Shown: positions 36,051-48,415 of the stretch, one piece after another
How the letters are laid out: each line of letters begins with the position of its first letter
Position numbering within the stretch: position 1 is the first letter of the stretch
From: Ophiura sarsii
Taxonomy: Eukaryota > Echinodermata > Ophiuroidea > Amphilepidida > Ophiuridae
Reading direction: 5' to 3'
Assembly (NCBI GenBank): GCA_035610835.1
Contig: CM069447.1
Location: forward strand, 44,861,893-44,925,892
Length of the DNA: 64,000 bases
Position numbers and translations under genes: made by a program
Notes under the pieces: model-generated
What the model was told of the DNA's origin: nothing
The model's input: only the letters and a program-made list of their open reading frames with translations
Databases searched by the model: none

Positions 36051-37101
36051 AAGCCTACTTTGTCCTCCTCCCCCGGTTACCATACAAAAACAAAGCCTGG
36101 CTGGTTAGGTTTAATGCATTAAGAGGTCAAAATGAACTGAACGCACATTTTGCCCTTATTTGTTTTATGAAAAATCATCTGACGATCATTTCTTGAAAAA
36201 TACAGACAAATCCTTCAACACTTTGTTCCATATAGGCCTACCTATGCAATTGTATACAATAAAATAAGATGGGTAATTTAACCTACACACTGAATTTAGA
36301 ATGTTCATGTCATGACCACCTAATCACGGAATTGCTTTTAAAATGATAACTTGAGTATTAGAAATATTTTTAGATTTGAAAATTGCCATGCGTACCAACA
36401 CTAGGCTTACTATAGGGCAATTTCGTAAATAGGTATCAAATGGTCAACATTTCAACAACAACAACAATTTTTTTTCTTTCCAAAATGGGTTTCATATCAA
36501 GGGACATACATGTAGTGTGTACTTCCAAGAAATTATGTTTACTTAAACAATCCTTTTGCGGTAGTTATATCATTCAACAGAAGAAGAAAAATAATCAAAT
36601 TCAGATTAATAATTACCCGATAAACGTTTTCTCTTTTCCATCCAGAATAAGATCAACTTTGTTAATACATATGTTAGGGCGAAGAATATAATGCGATTTA
36701 TTCCTTTCTTTGTTCGTTAGGTCGTTTAAAATGACGTTAAGGCGAAATTAGTTTGAAAATAATTTCGCCCTATTCCACTGTTAAAATTATAATAATAATT
36801 TCAAATAATCCAAAATTTCGAAAATATGGGTCGTATTCATTTGTACGTGGAATTATTTTTGCCCAATTTATAAAAAAATTAACAGGTGATTTTCGTATAC
36901 GCCTTGTTTAAACATTGTGACTTACCGTATACAGTTTCCTTCTGCTCAATAAGCTTCGAAATAATCCTTATAATTGTGTATTTAAAATCACATTGTGAAT
37001 CTAATTTGACTTGGATGTTTCTAAACGAAGAATAATAATATGGCGGCTACAAATGCTGCGACCAAAGTCCATTAATATTTTAGAGCAGAGCGTTGGTGTA
37101 T

Positions 37102-37688
37102 CAGGGTGTCCCAAAAGTTTCGAAACCATTTTAAAGATCTGTATCTCTCTTAAAATAAGTTGCAGTACCAAATTGAAAATACATTTGGATCATTTGGTAC
37201 AAAACATGACACCTTTTAAAGGACCCTCAATATAAAACACATGCTGAAAGGTTTGGCCACATAACTCGCAATACCACACAATTGTTCGATTTGTTCGACG
37301 CTTTGTATTAAGTCACTGTAATCACATACAGCGTGTTCCTCACTTTCCATTCATGTTGACTTTGCTCAAAAAAGTGTTCATTTATTAAATGTTGTGCACA
37401 ACATTAATAACGTTCATAATCAGGATTATATAAATCTTAAATTAAAAAGATTCATTGTAGAGAACCCCTTTTCTCTTCCTACCTCTTTCTGTTTGTCCCA
37501 TCTTTGACTTTATTCAGCTCATTATACTACGCTTTTATATAAAAGTACTGCAAAACAGATAGCTGTTATTGTAAGTCTGGTACCAAAATAAGTATTTTCT
37601 ATACAAATATATTTATATTTTTACATTGCGAATTATTTAACCGGGGATATAAGTTTTGAAAAGGTTTCGAAACTTTTGGGGCACCCTG
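37102..37688. mobile_element. 587-bp TIR element (CAGGGTGTCCC)
   Basis: Left terminus CAGGGTGTCCCAAAAGTTTC (continuing GAAACC) and right terminus complementary except for one base, GGTTTCGAAACTTTTGGGGC then ACCCTG. The interior is AT-rich and non-coding. The superfamily is unclear because no target duplication is obvious. Confidence 0.75.
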
Positions 37689-38318
37689 TTTATATAATTA
37701 TTAACTTAAATTGACTAAGCAACACAAGCTGGTGTTGAGGAGCCCACTTTTTTGTTTGTTTTTGCTTTTACTATGAGACAGAGATTGGTTAGACCAAACA
37801 CTGACTAGTGTCAGATGCAAATAGTAGTATTGTGATTACGAATGTGTTTTCATAAATATGTTGGCGTGTGCAAATGATTAGATATAAACAGTTGATTTTC
37901 GTCTTAAGAATAGAAATAAGGAAATTGTGATTAAAAACAAACGTTTTAGTTTTGACTCAATGATAAAACTACTTTTTGCCTAATTCATACACAGAATATT
38001 ATTTCTGTGTGGGCTATACATGTTTGCACAATATTATTATCCATATTCCAAAGTTCTATTGACTCATGATAAACGTTTTCATCAAACCTCTCAAAACAAA
38101 ACGTTTTGTGTTGGGGTGTGTGCGACCTTGCAATCTGAATTGTTGCAGTATAATTTGTGCATAATTCAGGATATTAAAATATATGATTTTGTTTTCATTC
38201 CTATTCAGTAGGCATAGAGACTGCAATTTTGTTGGATACTAGCATTTTGGTATTATTAGTTACCACCCCCTGTTTGTTCATGCAATACGAATATTTGGGT
38301 TCGCATCACGGCGTCTCT
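37689..38318. other. No gene seen
   Basis: AT-rich, with no supported feature. Confidence 0.5.
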
Positions 38319-38808
38319 CGTTATTCCGAAGGGTCATTATTCCGAAGGGTCGTTATTCCGAAAATACAATAAGGGTCATTATTCCGAAAATGCAATCGGG
38401 TCGTAAGTCCGAAACGTCGTTATTCCGAAATAATTATAAGGGTCATTATTCCGAAATAAGTAGGTGGGTCCTTATTCCGAAGGATCGTTATTCCGAAAAT
38501 GCAATAAGGGTCGTTATTCCTAGGGGTCATTATTCCGAAATAAATGGAAGAGTCGTTATTCCGAAGGGTCGTTATTCCGAAAATACAATAATGGTCGTTA
38601 ATCCGAAAATACAACAACGGTCATTATTAACGGATCGTTATTCCGAAAATGCAATAAGGGTCGTTATTCCTAAGGGTCATTATTACGAAATAAATGGAAG
38701 GGTCGTTATTCCGAAGGGTCGTTTGTTGTTCCGAAAATACACTAAGGGTCAAAAATCCTAAAAACCCAATAAGGGTCATTATTCCGAAAATAGGAAATTG
38801 ACTGACCG
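38319..38808. repeat. TTATTCCGAA minisatellite
   Basis: About 490 bp built from variants of GGGTCRTTATTCCGAA, some extended with AATACAATAA or ATAAATGGAA. A higher-order unit of about 150 bp repeats (GGATCGTTATTCCGAAAATG at 38482 and 38632). The 123-codon frame through it is only a reading of the repeat. Confidence 0.9.
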
Positions 38809-39129
38809 AATACTAGACAAAATAATACCTTTTTATTGTAAATTTTATTAGCACAATAACATTATAATTTACGTCAAAATTCTATTATTCGTGGTTAAAA
38901 AGCGTGGTTAGTTTAAGATCTAATAACACGATGAGAAACAGAAAGAACCGACATTTATTTACAATAACCTGAACCCAAAATTAGTCAACAGCATGACTCC
39001 AGCGAGAATACTGCGCGCCGTTTAATATTACGCAGTAGCGTGCGAGATCTCTGTCATTTCGGCGACATGGCGCTCGCGTGAAATGACCATGCGCTGGAAT
39101 AGCATCTACACGCTATAAGATACGAAAAG

Positions 39130-40990
39130 AACAAACATGGAATAACTCAGTGGCATCCTCCAATCCTCCCCCAATATTTGCTTCAAGTAATTGTAAAACA
39201 ATTCCATTGATATTCTAGGCTAGTCGTTGAAGGTAAGTTATACGAGAAAATAGGTAGAGAGCTGGTTTTGGTGTCATAAGCATTTTATAAGGAACTTTGT
39301 ATCAATAAATAATGACAGCGATTTGAAAATGGCCGCCAATATTGTAATAATCTGTTGAACAAATTCGCGTATGAGTTAAAATAACGTGATTTTAGCATAT
39401 ATAATAGATTTTACCATATTCAATAGCTAGGTAATTGTACAATGTTCAGCGTTTTATAATAAACATTGTATCTAAAAAAGTCTCTACAAATCCAACGTGT
39501 AGAAAATTTATTACATCGATTTGAAATTGGCCAAAAGCCACAACCTATGAGTTAAATTAAGATTACTTTTGTGTTCATTATGGATGTTGTTCACTATATG
39601 CTTAATTGATAATTAATTGTAAGATGTAGGACATCGTTACTAAAGGGTTAATTTCAAATTGGTCGAATCACTACCTATAGTGAAAGGGTTGGAGCTAAAG
39701 TATTAGTATTATCTAGAAACATGGTTGAATGGTTGTTTCATGAGATGCGGAAAGAACATTGTATCAACAATTTAAACAAATATCAAATGTTTATTTAATT
39801 GAAAGGTTGTTTGGTGTCACGAGATGCGGAAAGAACATTGCATCATAAATTTAAACAAATATAAAATGTTTAAACAGATTTGCAGTTGATGAAAATTAAC
39901 TTATTTACTATAAGTTGAAGTAACAATAATACGAATTTTTAATGCACAGCGCATATTAATAGTGCTTACTAATTTTAAGATGTAGGATGACTTATTAATG
40001 GATCATGAACATGCCCGCCCAAAATGGCTGCCATCATTATTTCTTATGTCACTTTGGAAACTTTGTTATTAGATGTGTACAGCTTAATACTGTTAAAACA
40101 AATTTATGTTAACCAAATGTTTAGTAAAAACACATTTATAGCCTGCTTATCAATTTGAATAACTGTTACATGTTAACGGTAGAAAACTCATCTTCTCATT
40201 TGTTGAGATAATGGACTAACTTCGGACGAACATTAATTTTAAGTGTATGTAAAACAATTTTGATAACACAATCTAAATCAAAAATGCATTTTTCCAGAGT
40301 GTGTAATTGCAAGCATAGAGAATGCAAGTGAAAGCACACTTTTGCAGATTGTCTTGTCTATATATTTGTCGAGTTCAGCTGCTTTTTCTTCGACAATCAG
40401 CAATATATACTTTCAGTATCAGTCCTTGTTTACTACAAAAAAGTAAGTACGGTATGTCAATACTGTATCCAAATCTGCCGAGTCAGGAATGCATATGAAG
40501 TTTCCAACCATTTTGAGATTGAGTTACAAATTTGAAACCTTTCTTGGAAGACAGGGCCTTCGTGTAGGTAAAGTGAACCGTAAACAAAAGAAAGATGGAT
40601 GTAGACAGATTATTACTGGATGGCATCATTTCCATCGATTTAAACGTACCACAACATTATTTACCGAATAGTTTTGCTTGTTAACATACAAATAATAAAT
40701 GATAAGATGAGACTGGCAACTTTGTTATTAAATATGTTCTTATATTGTATGTGAATCACACATCACGGAGGATATGCTGCAATAGTCTCCAGAATTTGTA
40801 TTTCGTTTTAGAATGTTGGTTTACCATGTCCAAATATTGTGTGACAGTATGAACAGGATGTAAAATAAATTGTCAGCTTTGTTAGACGATCTATATCATT
40901 ATGGCTGACTTTCTTTTGTAGATTGCCTTCTTAGTTTTATGGAAATTGATGAGAATGGTCCAGCCAATGCTTCTACGGTCAATAAAGACT
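39130..40990 (+). other. Weak candidate for a spliced non-coding transcript
   Basis: A series of splice-like signals lies in order: donor AAG|GTAAGTTA at 39233, acceptor TTTCAG at 40411-40416 with a 26-bp segment and donor AAAAA|GTAAGTAC at 40443, acceptor CTTTTGTAG at 40913-40921, then AATAAA at 40981. A more GC-rich CpG-containing patch at 39000-39120 precedes it. No protein is encoded. Such signals occur by chance in AT-rich DNA, so this is only a pointer. The region 39270-40110 also holds diverged repeats (GATGCGGAAAGAACATTG at 39744 and 39821). Confidence 0.15.
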
Positions 40991-43708
40991 TTTAAAGAAG
41001 TTACACTGCCAGGGTGCAGAAGTCGGCAACTCTAACTCTTATATGTATATATTTTTGTTATCTGATAGTGATAGTTAAGGAAAGCAATTTTATATGCGTA
41101 CGTGTTGTAATGTATTGCAAAGAATATTAATATTGACTTCATAAATAAACTTGACCCAACTTAGCTCTCTTTTGACGGTTATTAACTTAAAATTAACGTC
41201 GTAGCTTTAATTGTAATTTTTTGTTGTTGTTAACAGCACATTATATAAGAAAAGAAGATTCGCGAGAAATATTACAAACTTGCATCAGATAATCAACAAC
41301 GCACAATTGAGCTCAATGGACAATGGATGTTTTACAAACCCGCAATGGATTAATGACATGAGTGAAATTGGTGATTTACACACGCGCGCGTAATGACTAT
41401 TTTTACTTTTTCATAGTAAATGATGTGCAGCGTGCCCTTGGATAAATTGTACGCGTGGATTAATTCAAACGCTTCCAAGTGAAATGCAAATTACAGCGCA
41501 GTCGCTCATGAGACTGGTGTATTAGAGCATAAATCTTCAATAGAGGAATTGATTATTTCTGGAAACAGATTGGACCTCGTTTTTCTGCGGAAAACTGGGG
41601 CCACTGTCCTGGGTCCGAGTTTATACATACTGTATTTTCTTTGACTTTGGGACTTACATTTTGACATATTTACTCTTTAATAGTAAATAGATGTTTCAAC
41701 ATACATGAGCCTATATTCTTGGAACCAACATATTTAGCAACCTTAACCCCTAATTGAGTTGGTGCCATTTGTGGTTCATTGTTATGTTCATTCAGACACT
41801 GACATTGCTTTTATTAAGGTGAAAACCGTCCCAACTTGTTCGTCTGGGCACGAAGATTCAACAAATGTATAGTTGTTACTTACCATGTACATCACTGTTC
41901 CTACTCTCTTCGGGGTTCATACCTTCTTGAAATTATGTTAAAGATGAGTTGAAGGGTATCAAAAGACGAAAGTGTGGCTCAGAACTGACTAAATATGTTG
42001 CGAAGTTGCAACATGTCGGCTGAATTATGATAACTATAAATTAATCTAGGAATGTTGTTCCTTGTTGAGTACGTAACATCATTAATCAAGCAGCCCACGT
42101 CGTTGTGTATTAAAATAGTCCAATTGTATTATAATATAGATATAGGGCAAAGATCAACTAAACACCCGAGGAAACCTATATGTGAATTGGATGGATACGG
42201 GTTAAAAGCTGGCACCGTCAAAGTCTGAGGTATTCGGTGATTGGTAGACGCAAAAAATAGGCATTCGGTCAGATCAAATATCAAAACAAATAATATATTT
42301 TCCAAAACCAATATGGTAACAGCGAGGCTGAACAGAGTGACTTAACAGGGAGATACGCAAAACGACATAAATTAGATCAAGCCCCCCCCCCCCCCCCCCC
42401 CCCCCCCCGGATATGCCGATACTAGCCTTAACATGTCAAACATTGTATTTATTATAGTACTTTCGGTCTTCAAAGCAGCAGCCCATTTTGGGCTATTAAT
42501 GTATGATCTGGTAATACAGGGGGCTTACGCAGACCAGGAAACCCCGCACATATAACAGGGACCAATCACTGATTAGTATATTCGTCCTGACAAATTGCAC
42601 ACGGAGACAGGCCTACAATGTCACATGATTATAGATTGATAAGGTCATTAGAAAAAAAACCACCATTACGAACATTAATTACACGTTATGAATTAATGAC
42701 TTGCGATGTTTTGTTATGAATCCCTATTGATTGACAAGGCAACTGTATCAGTTCAGACCTCAAATATTTTGAAAGAAAATTAGATCATTTCAATTTAATC
42801 ATGTATATGAATATTAAACCTAAACGTGTACATGTATAGAGACCTTCCGTACGGTGTTCCGGATTATAATGCCAACAGAAACGTGTTTGCAACACGGTCC
42901 GAACCCACAACCATCCTCATGTAATACAACCTGGTGAATGACCTCCAAATTAGTATACAACCTATTTGAAATGTGAACTTTACTTGCAAAAATGTCCGTT
43001 TCAAGCCAAGAGTTACTTGAATATTTAAGCGTTTCCTGCAAAATGGCCGTTAATCCCAAACACGAAATATATCTATATTATACAACAATCCTAACTCTTT
43101 GATATTGTTATGTCTCTATCCTTTAATTTAAATGGTTATACACACACTTACAATATGGGCGTCTACATAAATAGACTATCTTACTTCACAAAGGGGTCAG
43201 TTGTCATTCCCACATTGTGGAGAATAGACAGGATATTTATGTATTCGTTCAACCTTTATTTATTGCTCAACCGTGCAGCTGTTGTAGATTCTAATAATGT
43301 GGAATAAATCCAATGCAAAAGTATATTCCTTCTTATTCCTATGACGTAATGCCCGGCGGTATGCGTGCGCACCTACATAATATGTGCTTTGTAAATTAAA
43401 TTCACTCTTGATTGATCATTACTTACGGTGTCGAATAGTGCAGTAGTCATGGTCTGCATCCCAATTAGTGACCAGCTACTATTAAATATGGTTGCCCGAC
43501 AATATGCGTACGCAGGTGCTTTTAAAATTGGCGCTCAGTGATGAGTATTTTGCTTTTGAATAGTACGTATGCAGTAGCATGGACTAGTACCTGTAGCATG
43601 TCTTCACACCTGGCGCTAATCAATTTGTAAACACTACTGATGTTAACAACAGTCGCATCATCTATATTCCTTCTTTTTATGGTTTTAAGTTATTCTGGTT
43701 TATGCTAA
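40991..43708. other. No gene; C tract at 42382-42408
   Basis: No supported gene or bounded element. A C run of about 27 bases lies at 42382-42408. Confidence 0.5.
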
Positions 43709-44250
43709 TATCTTAATGATATTATCATTTTGTTCACATTTCTTAGAAGAGCACCTTGGTCACTTGAAACAAGTTTTTGACAGGCTGAAAGAAGCTGGGT
43801 TAGAACTCAAATAAAAAAATGTACATTTGGACAAGATCAGGTACGTTATTTAGGCCACATTGTTAGTAAGGATGGCATAGCTACGGATCCCGAAAAGATT
43901 ACACTGTACCTACCAAAGTATCAGAAGTCCGTACATATTTGGGTTTTATTGGTTACTATAGGAAATATGTAAAATAGCTATACCTGCTGATCTAACTATA
44001 TAGACAAAACGTTCCTTTTGTTTGGACAAAAAAATGTTCATATGCATTTGAAGCTCTAAGACAGAAACTAATAGAACCTTCTATTCTGGCATATCCTCGT
44101 TTTGATGGTACCCAATTTATCTTACAAACAGACGCCAGATGGCAAAGAAAAATACATTTCCAACAGCGGTAGAGCTTTGAAAAATTCAGAGAAAAAACTA
44201 TACAACGACAAAACTAGAAGCACTGTCCACTGGCCATGTGTTTTGAACTC
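43709..44250 (+). pseudogene. Ty3/gypsy reverse transcriptase / RNase H remnant
   Basis: The RT catalytic motif is recognisable as YLND followed by III (43709-43729), with the first Asp of YLDD changed to Asn. After a frame change come EEHLGHLKQVFDRLKEAGL, a stop, then CTFGQDQVRYLGHIVSKDGI and later YLGF.GYYRKYV, FDGTQFILQTDA (start of the RNase H domain) and ISNSGRALKNSEKKLYN. This order is diagnostic for LTR retrotransposons of the Ty3/gypsy type. Several stops and frameshifts and the active-site change make it non-functional. LTRs, gag, protease and integrase are not visible here. Confidence 0.9.
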
Positions 44251-44450
44251 ACCACCCAAAAAGGGTGGTGGCGTTGCATTTTTGGTGACGAATCATCCAT
44301 CTCTCTCTATTAACTCAACAACTAAATGTGGTAGAGCTATGGTTGAGGTGTCACGTGAAAGCCTATTTATCTAGCTACATTGTGTAAATAAATCAGGTAT
44401 TTCTATAAATGTTTGGCTGAGATATGATTGATTATGTTGTGAAAGTCAGG

Positions 44451-44488
44451 GGTGGTGGCGGTGGCGGCGGCGGCGGTGGCGGCGGCGC
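44451..44488. repeat. GGC/GGT trinucleotide repeat
   Basis: Imperfect (GGC)n with GGT interruptions. On the minus strand it would read poly-Ala within a 79-codon frame that I do not consider coding. Confidence 0.9.
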
Positions 44489-44921
44489 TGTGTGCAATCT
44501 CTATGGGGAATATAGAAAATGTTCCCAATTCTACGTTCAATTTACTATAGCTCCTCATCCCTGTATGGTACAAACATGATTTTGCTCTCATTTTATAGAT
44601 TATTTTATATTCTATAAGATTCTGTTTCAACAAATGTGACAACTATTGTGCAACAATTGTAATCATGAATCGATTGCGTTGTCCTTGGCTTTTTCCCTAT
44701 TCGCTACACAGTGAACTTGCCCTAATTCATCGGTTTTAGGTTTTACATACATGACTATAACAAAAGAAATATTTAACCGATGATAGCAAAATTATACATT
44801 TTTGGAAAGCTCTCAAATAGGGGAATTCAAAAATGCCGTTTAAATCAGGATAGAGTGCATACCAAAAAAAATATACTTGTAAACTCTAATAAATATGAAA
44901 TTTAAACGTTTGTGCTTATTT

Positions 44922-45921
44922 AGGGGAGGATGGGACAACTGGACCGGTTAAGCATGTTTCATGATATAAAAGCTTAAAGCTCGTGTAAATATTTATGGAA
45001 TTGCTATGAAAATATCACGCATGTAACTGTTTACATATAACATATAATCAATGTTAAAAAATATCCAAACTAAAGGCCAATTACCACTAACTAAAAACTT
45101 TACTTGGGACGGTCCAGTTACCCAATCGTTTGGGCAACTGGACCTATATGTTCCAACGGTTAGAATACACAGAAATCATTGATTGACAACACGGTAACTA
45201 AGCAGTATTTTCTTTACAAACTCATTTCCATATTATTCAACGTGTAACAATGATACAGGTCTCATGAAACCCATGTTTTATACAGTTTTCGTGGTTAACG
45301 TGTAAAAAGCAGTAATACTATTATGGTGTACAAAGCAAGCGCAATTTTCGACTGCACGTTTATAGATAAAACGGTATGAACCTAGTTAAATGGTTACATG
45401 GTTGTGATATTCAGACGCCCCATACATTTGTCTATATACCCCTTTCTTTAATGATTTTATTTACTTCATATAATCATCATTTAGTACTTATAATAAACCA
45501 TCTTGATATTTAGCCAGCTTTTCATGTTACAGGGGAAGTTAGTCAATATGGCAATGATGACCCAACGGTTGATATACACAAAAAGCAGTGGATAAAATAC
45601 ATAAATCATGATATTTCGTCATAGCAAATACCTTTACAGACACCATTCAAAATATAATAAAGATGTAATTCATAATACCGAGGTTTTAAACCATTCTAAA
45701 GCAATTTCATGTCATATTGTAATCCTTCAATATCAGAAATAGTGGTATTAGACCCGAAATGCCCCAAAATGTCTAAGAACTTGAAAGAATGTGAATTATT
45801 TCATATTCTATTCACATATCAATACCGAGTCATGTTTTATTGACACTAACAACTCATTTTCAAAATGAATTTTACAATTTTGATTAAGTTTTTGCAGGCG
45901 GTCCAGTTGCCCCACACCCCT
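44922..45921. mobile_element. 1-kb TIR element with CAACTGGACC ends
   Basis: Left AGGGGAGGATGGGACAACTG-GACCG and right CGGTCCAGTTGCCCCACACC-CCT are imperfect inverted repeats. The core CAACTGGACC/GGTCCAGTT recurs inside at 45114-45144 in both orientations. No transposase ORF; no clear target duplication. Confidence 0.6.
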
Positions 45922-47351
45922 TCGGTCCACTTACCCCAACAAATGACGTAGCACTTTGTCGAGATGAAACGTTATTAAAACACGCCTGTGACGTAATACA
46001 TTTTACGCCAAAATGTTTTAAAACATACCACCATTTGTCATAATAATCAATAACTCCAATACATTTTAAGAAAAAAGGCAAAACTGCATTTTTGTTTTTA
46101 GCCATTACATATATTTCTGTAGCCAGTGAGTATCTTTGAATTAGCAAATATTACGGCGTTCGGGTCCTACAAGTAGACGGGTGTCTTTAGATAAGTAAGA
46201 AATGGTGTACTTTGTTATTTGCAAATTCATAAACTAATAACTCTACCAAATGAATACCCGTGATAATGATTTAAGTTGAAGCATTCTTTAAATGATAATA
46301 TTGATCGGAAATCCAAACCACCAATGCTCTAAATTAGCAATATGCGCCATTTTACGGTCATTTCAACCACAACCTATGGTTTTAATCATATTTCTGAAAG
46401 TCCTTAAGCACACTACAATATAGCACCCATCAAATGTAATATGCACCTAGTATCCTAAGACGACTGTACTGCATGTATATATTTACTGTTGCATATCTGT
46501 CAATCATATAAAGTACATTAAACATGATCTAAACCCATCGTCATATATCGCCCATACTATCTGTGAATTTTCAATCAGTCACTCAAGGAGTTAGCTTGAA
46601 AGATATGGAGAAAAATCACATGTGTAAATACCCTAAAGTTCCAAATGTTTTGGATTATAGAAGGTAAAGATATATGTCAAGTATCAACAAAAGTCGTATT
46701 GTTCAAAAGAAAGCAGTATGCCCATACAATTACAAAATCCTTCATTTCGGTCCAGTACTTCTCGATATAGTATATTTCAACATGTTTACCATTAACAACT
46801 ATTATGTTCTGATGGGTAATTGCATGAGGAACTTAAATATGCACAGTAAAATTATGATTGGGATAGGTATAAAATTATTATTGAGCTTAAATCAGAATAT
46901 GAAAAAAAATCGATAATTTTTTAACATTCTTAATCACAACATGTTACCGTCAGGTCTTATCTCAATTCCAATAGCATATTTGGATTTCTTGTGAGATTAC
47001 CGTTCAGAAAATATATACTTTTTATGGGGTATAACAAATAGTTATTGCGATATGCTAATTCGAATCTCAGATGGTGTAAAATGTAAACATCTGGACATGC
47101 AACGGTAAGGGTGGCGAGTTCAAAACACACGGCCCTTTCTAGTTATGTTAGTAAAGGGACTGAAATAAAAAAAATCTCTATACTTTTACACTTATAACCA
47201 GTAATTTTGGTTTGTTAAAATTCCTAAATCCAAGATGGCCTTCAAAATGACCGCCGACAATAGTAAAAATCCAAAAAATGGCATATATCAACCAACATGG
47301 ATAATGAGAGTATAGTTTTAACAATGTGATGTATGTGTTAGACTACTAGAA
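45922..47351. other. No gene seen
   Basis: AT-rich, with no supported coding region. Confidence 0.5.
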
Positions 47352-47359
47352 ACTCATAC

Positions 47360-47812
47360 CAGTGGCGTAGCTAGGTTTTTTTTCAGGGGGGGCAAGATTT
47401 CTAAAATTTTCGTAAAAGGTTGCCCCAAATTTTTTCCAAGTCAGTCACCTCGTGAATTTCACGTAAGTGGGGGGTGGGGGGGGGGGGGGGGGGGGGGGGA
47501 GGGAGGGGGGAAATCAAAAAATTTCGCACGGACACAAAGTTTCTCAGTCCAAAAAAGCACTGTAGTCAACAAATATTGGCCAATCCTCAGGGTTTTAAGC
47601 AGTTTTTCAACAAAAATGGTCATTTATTTTTAAAAACCAGGCGAAAATGGTCATTTTTAAATAGTTGCCCCGCATATAAACACTATATCCAAAGAGAGGG
47701 GCGGGGGCACAAAGGGGGGCGGGGGCACAAAGGGGGGCGGGGGCACAAAAACATTCTGTCAGGGGGGGGGGGGGCAACTGCCCCCCCCCTGCCCCCCTGA
47801 CCTACGCCACTG
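47360..47812. mobile_element. hAT-type MITE with 8-bp TSD and G-rich interior
   Basis: Ends CAGTGGCGTAG and CTACGCCACTG, flanked by a perfect 8-bp duplication ACTCATAC (47352-47359 and 47813-47820). The interior has a G tract (47467-47513) and a short tandem repeat of GGGGGCGGGGGCACAAA (near 47697-47750). A truncated relative is inserted in the MITE at 59620-59998. An 8-bp TSD with CAGTGGCG ends is classic for hAT. Confidence 0.9.
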
Positions 47813-47855
47813 ACTCATACCCAGTATTTTTGCTTTGGTAACATACTTTAAATTC

Positions 47856-48163
47856 AATATTATTATTCATAGTAGCAGGCACATGTTATTAACACATATG
47901 AGAGTTTGAAAACTTTCCTATGTATACTTTTAAAATGGCATCGATTTCAAAAGTTCTAGTTTTCCGCTATTTTGTGTAGAAACCTATGGGCGCCTCATCC
48001 ACCGGCGCCTCATCCACCGGCTCCACCCTTGACTCACTCGACGTTTAGATTGATAACTTCACTGTTGCTAAACATGTGGCTTTAATCCTTTTTTTATTCG
48101 GTAGCTGGATAAATTGTCTTTAATATGATACCAAAAATGTTATGTTTTTTTGACAACTTCTAT
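47856..48163 (-). repeat. Dispersed repeat, inverted copy of 26866-27172
   Basis: Contains CATAGTAGCAGGCACATGTT and the doubled GCGCCTCATCCACCGGC. It matches the loop of the fold-back at 26655-27511 in reverse complement. Confidence 0.8.
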
Positions 48164-48415
48164 TTAAAATAGAGACACGTATCACGATTTTAAGGATTTT
48201 TTTAAACGGCCCCACCTTATTTGATATACCTATTAGTGACCTGTGACCAGCTACTCAATAAATAAAGACTCATTCAAGTGACCTGTCAGCAATCAATACA
48301 TTCAACTGCATCTAATCGATTGATTCCAGTTAACGTATCGGATACAATTATTCTGCCATTTACGTTAATCAAGACGGGGATGGACAAGTGGGCATTTTCT
48401 TTTGAAGCTACATTA

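Larger units (their letters stand above)
32965..37101. other. Gene-free stretch
   Basis: No convincing gene. A 74-codon frame at 33067-33291 has no recognised domain. A (CGT)n run lies at 35369-35385. A block at 35236-35350 matches 63826-63920 near the window end. Confidence 0.5.

Noticed and set aside
38390..38761. 123-codon repetitive protein
   Set aside because: The frame only reads the TTATTCCGAA minisatellite, whose unit lacks stops in this phase.
44102..44374. Independent 90-codon gene
   Set aside because: Its first half is the RNase H part of the gypsy remnant and the rest has no support.
47474..47800. 108-codon Gly/His-rich ORF
   Set aside because: It is the G-rich interior and GGCACAAA tandem repeat of the hAT MITE.
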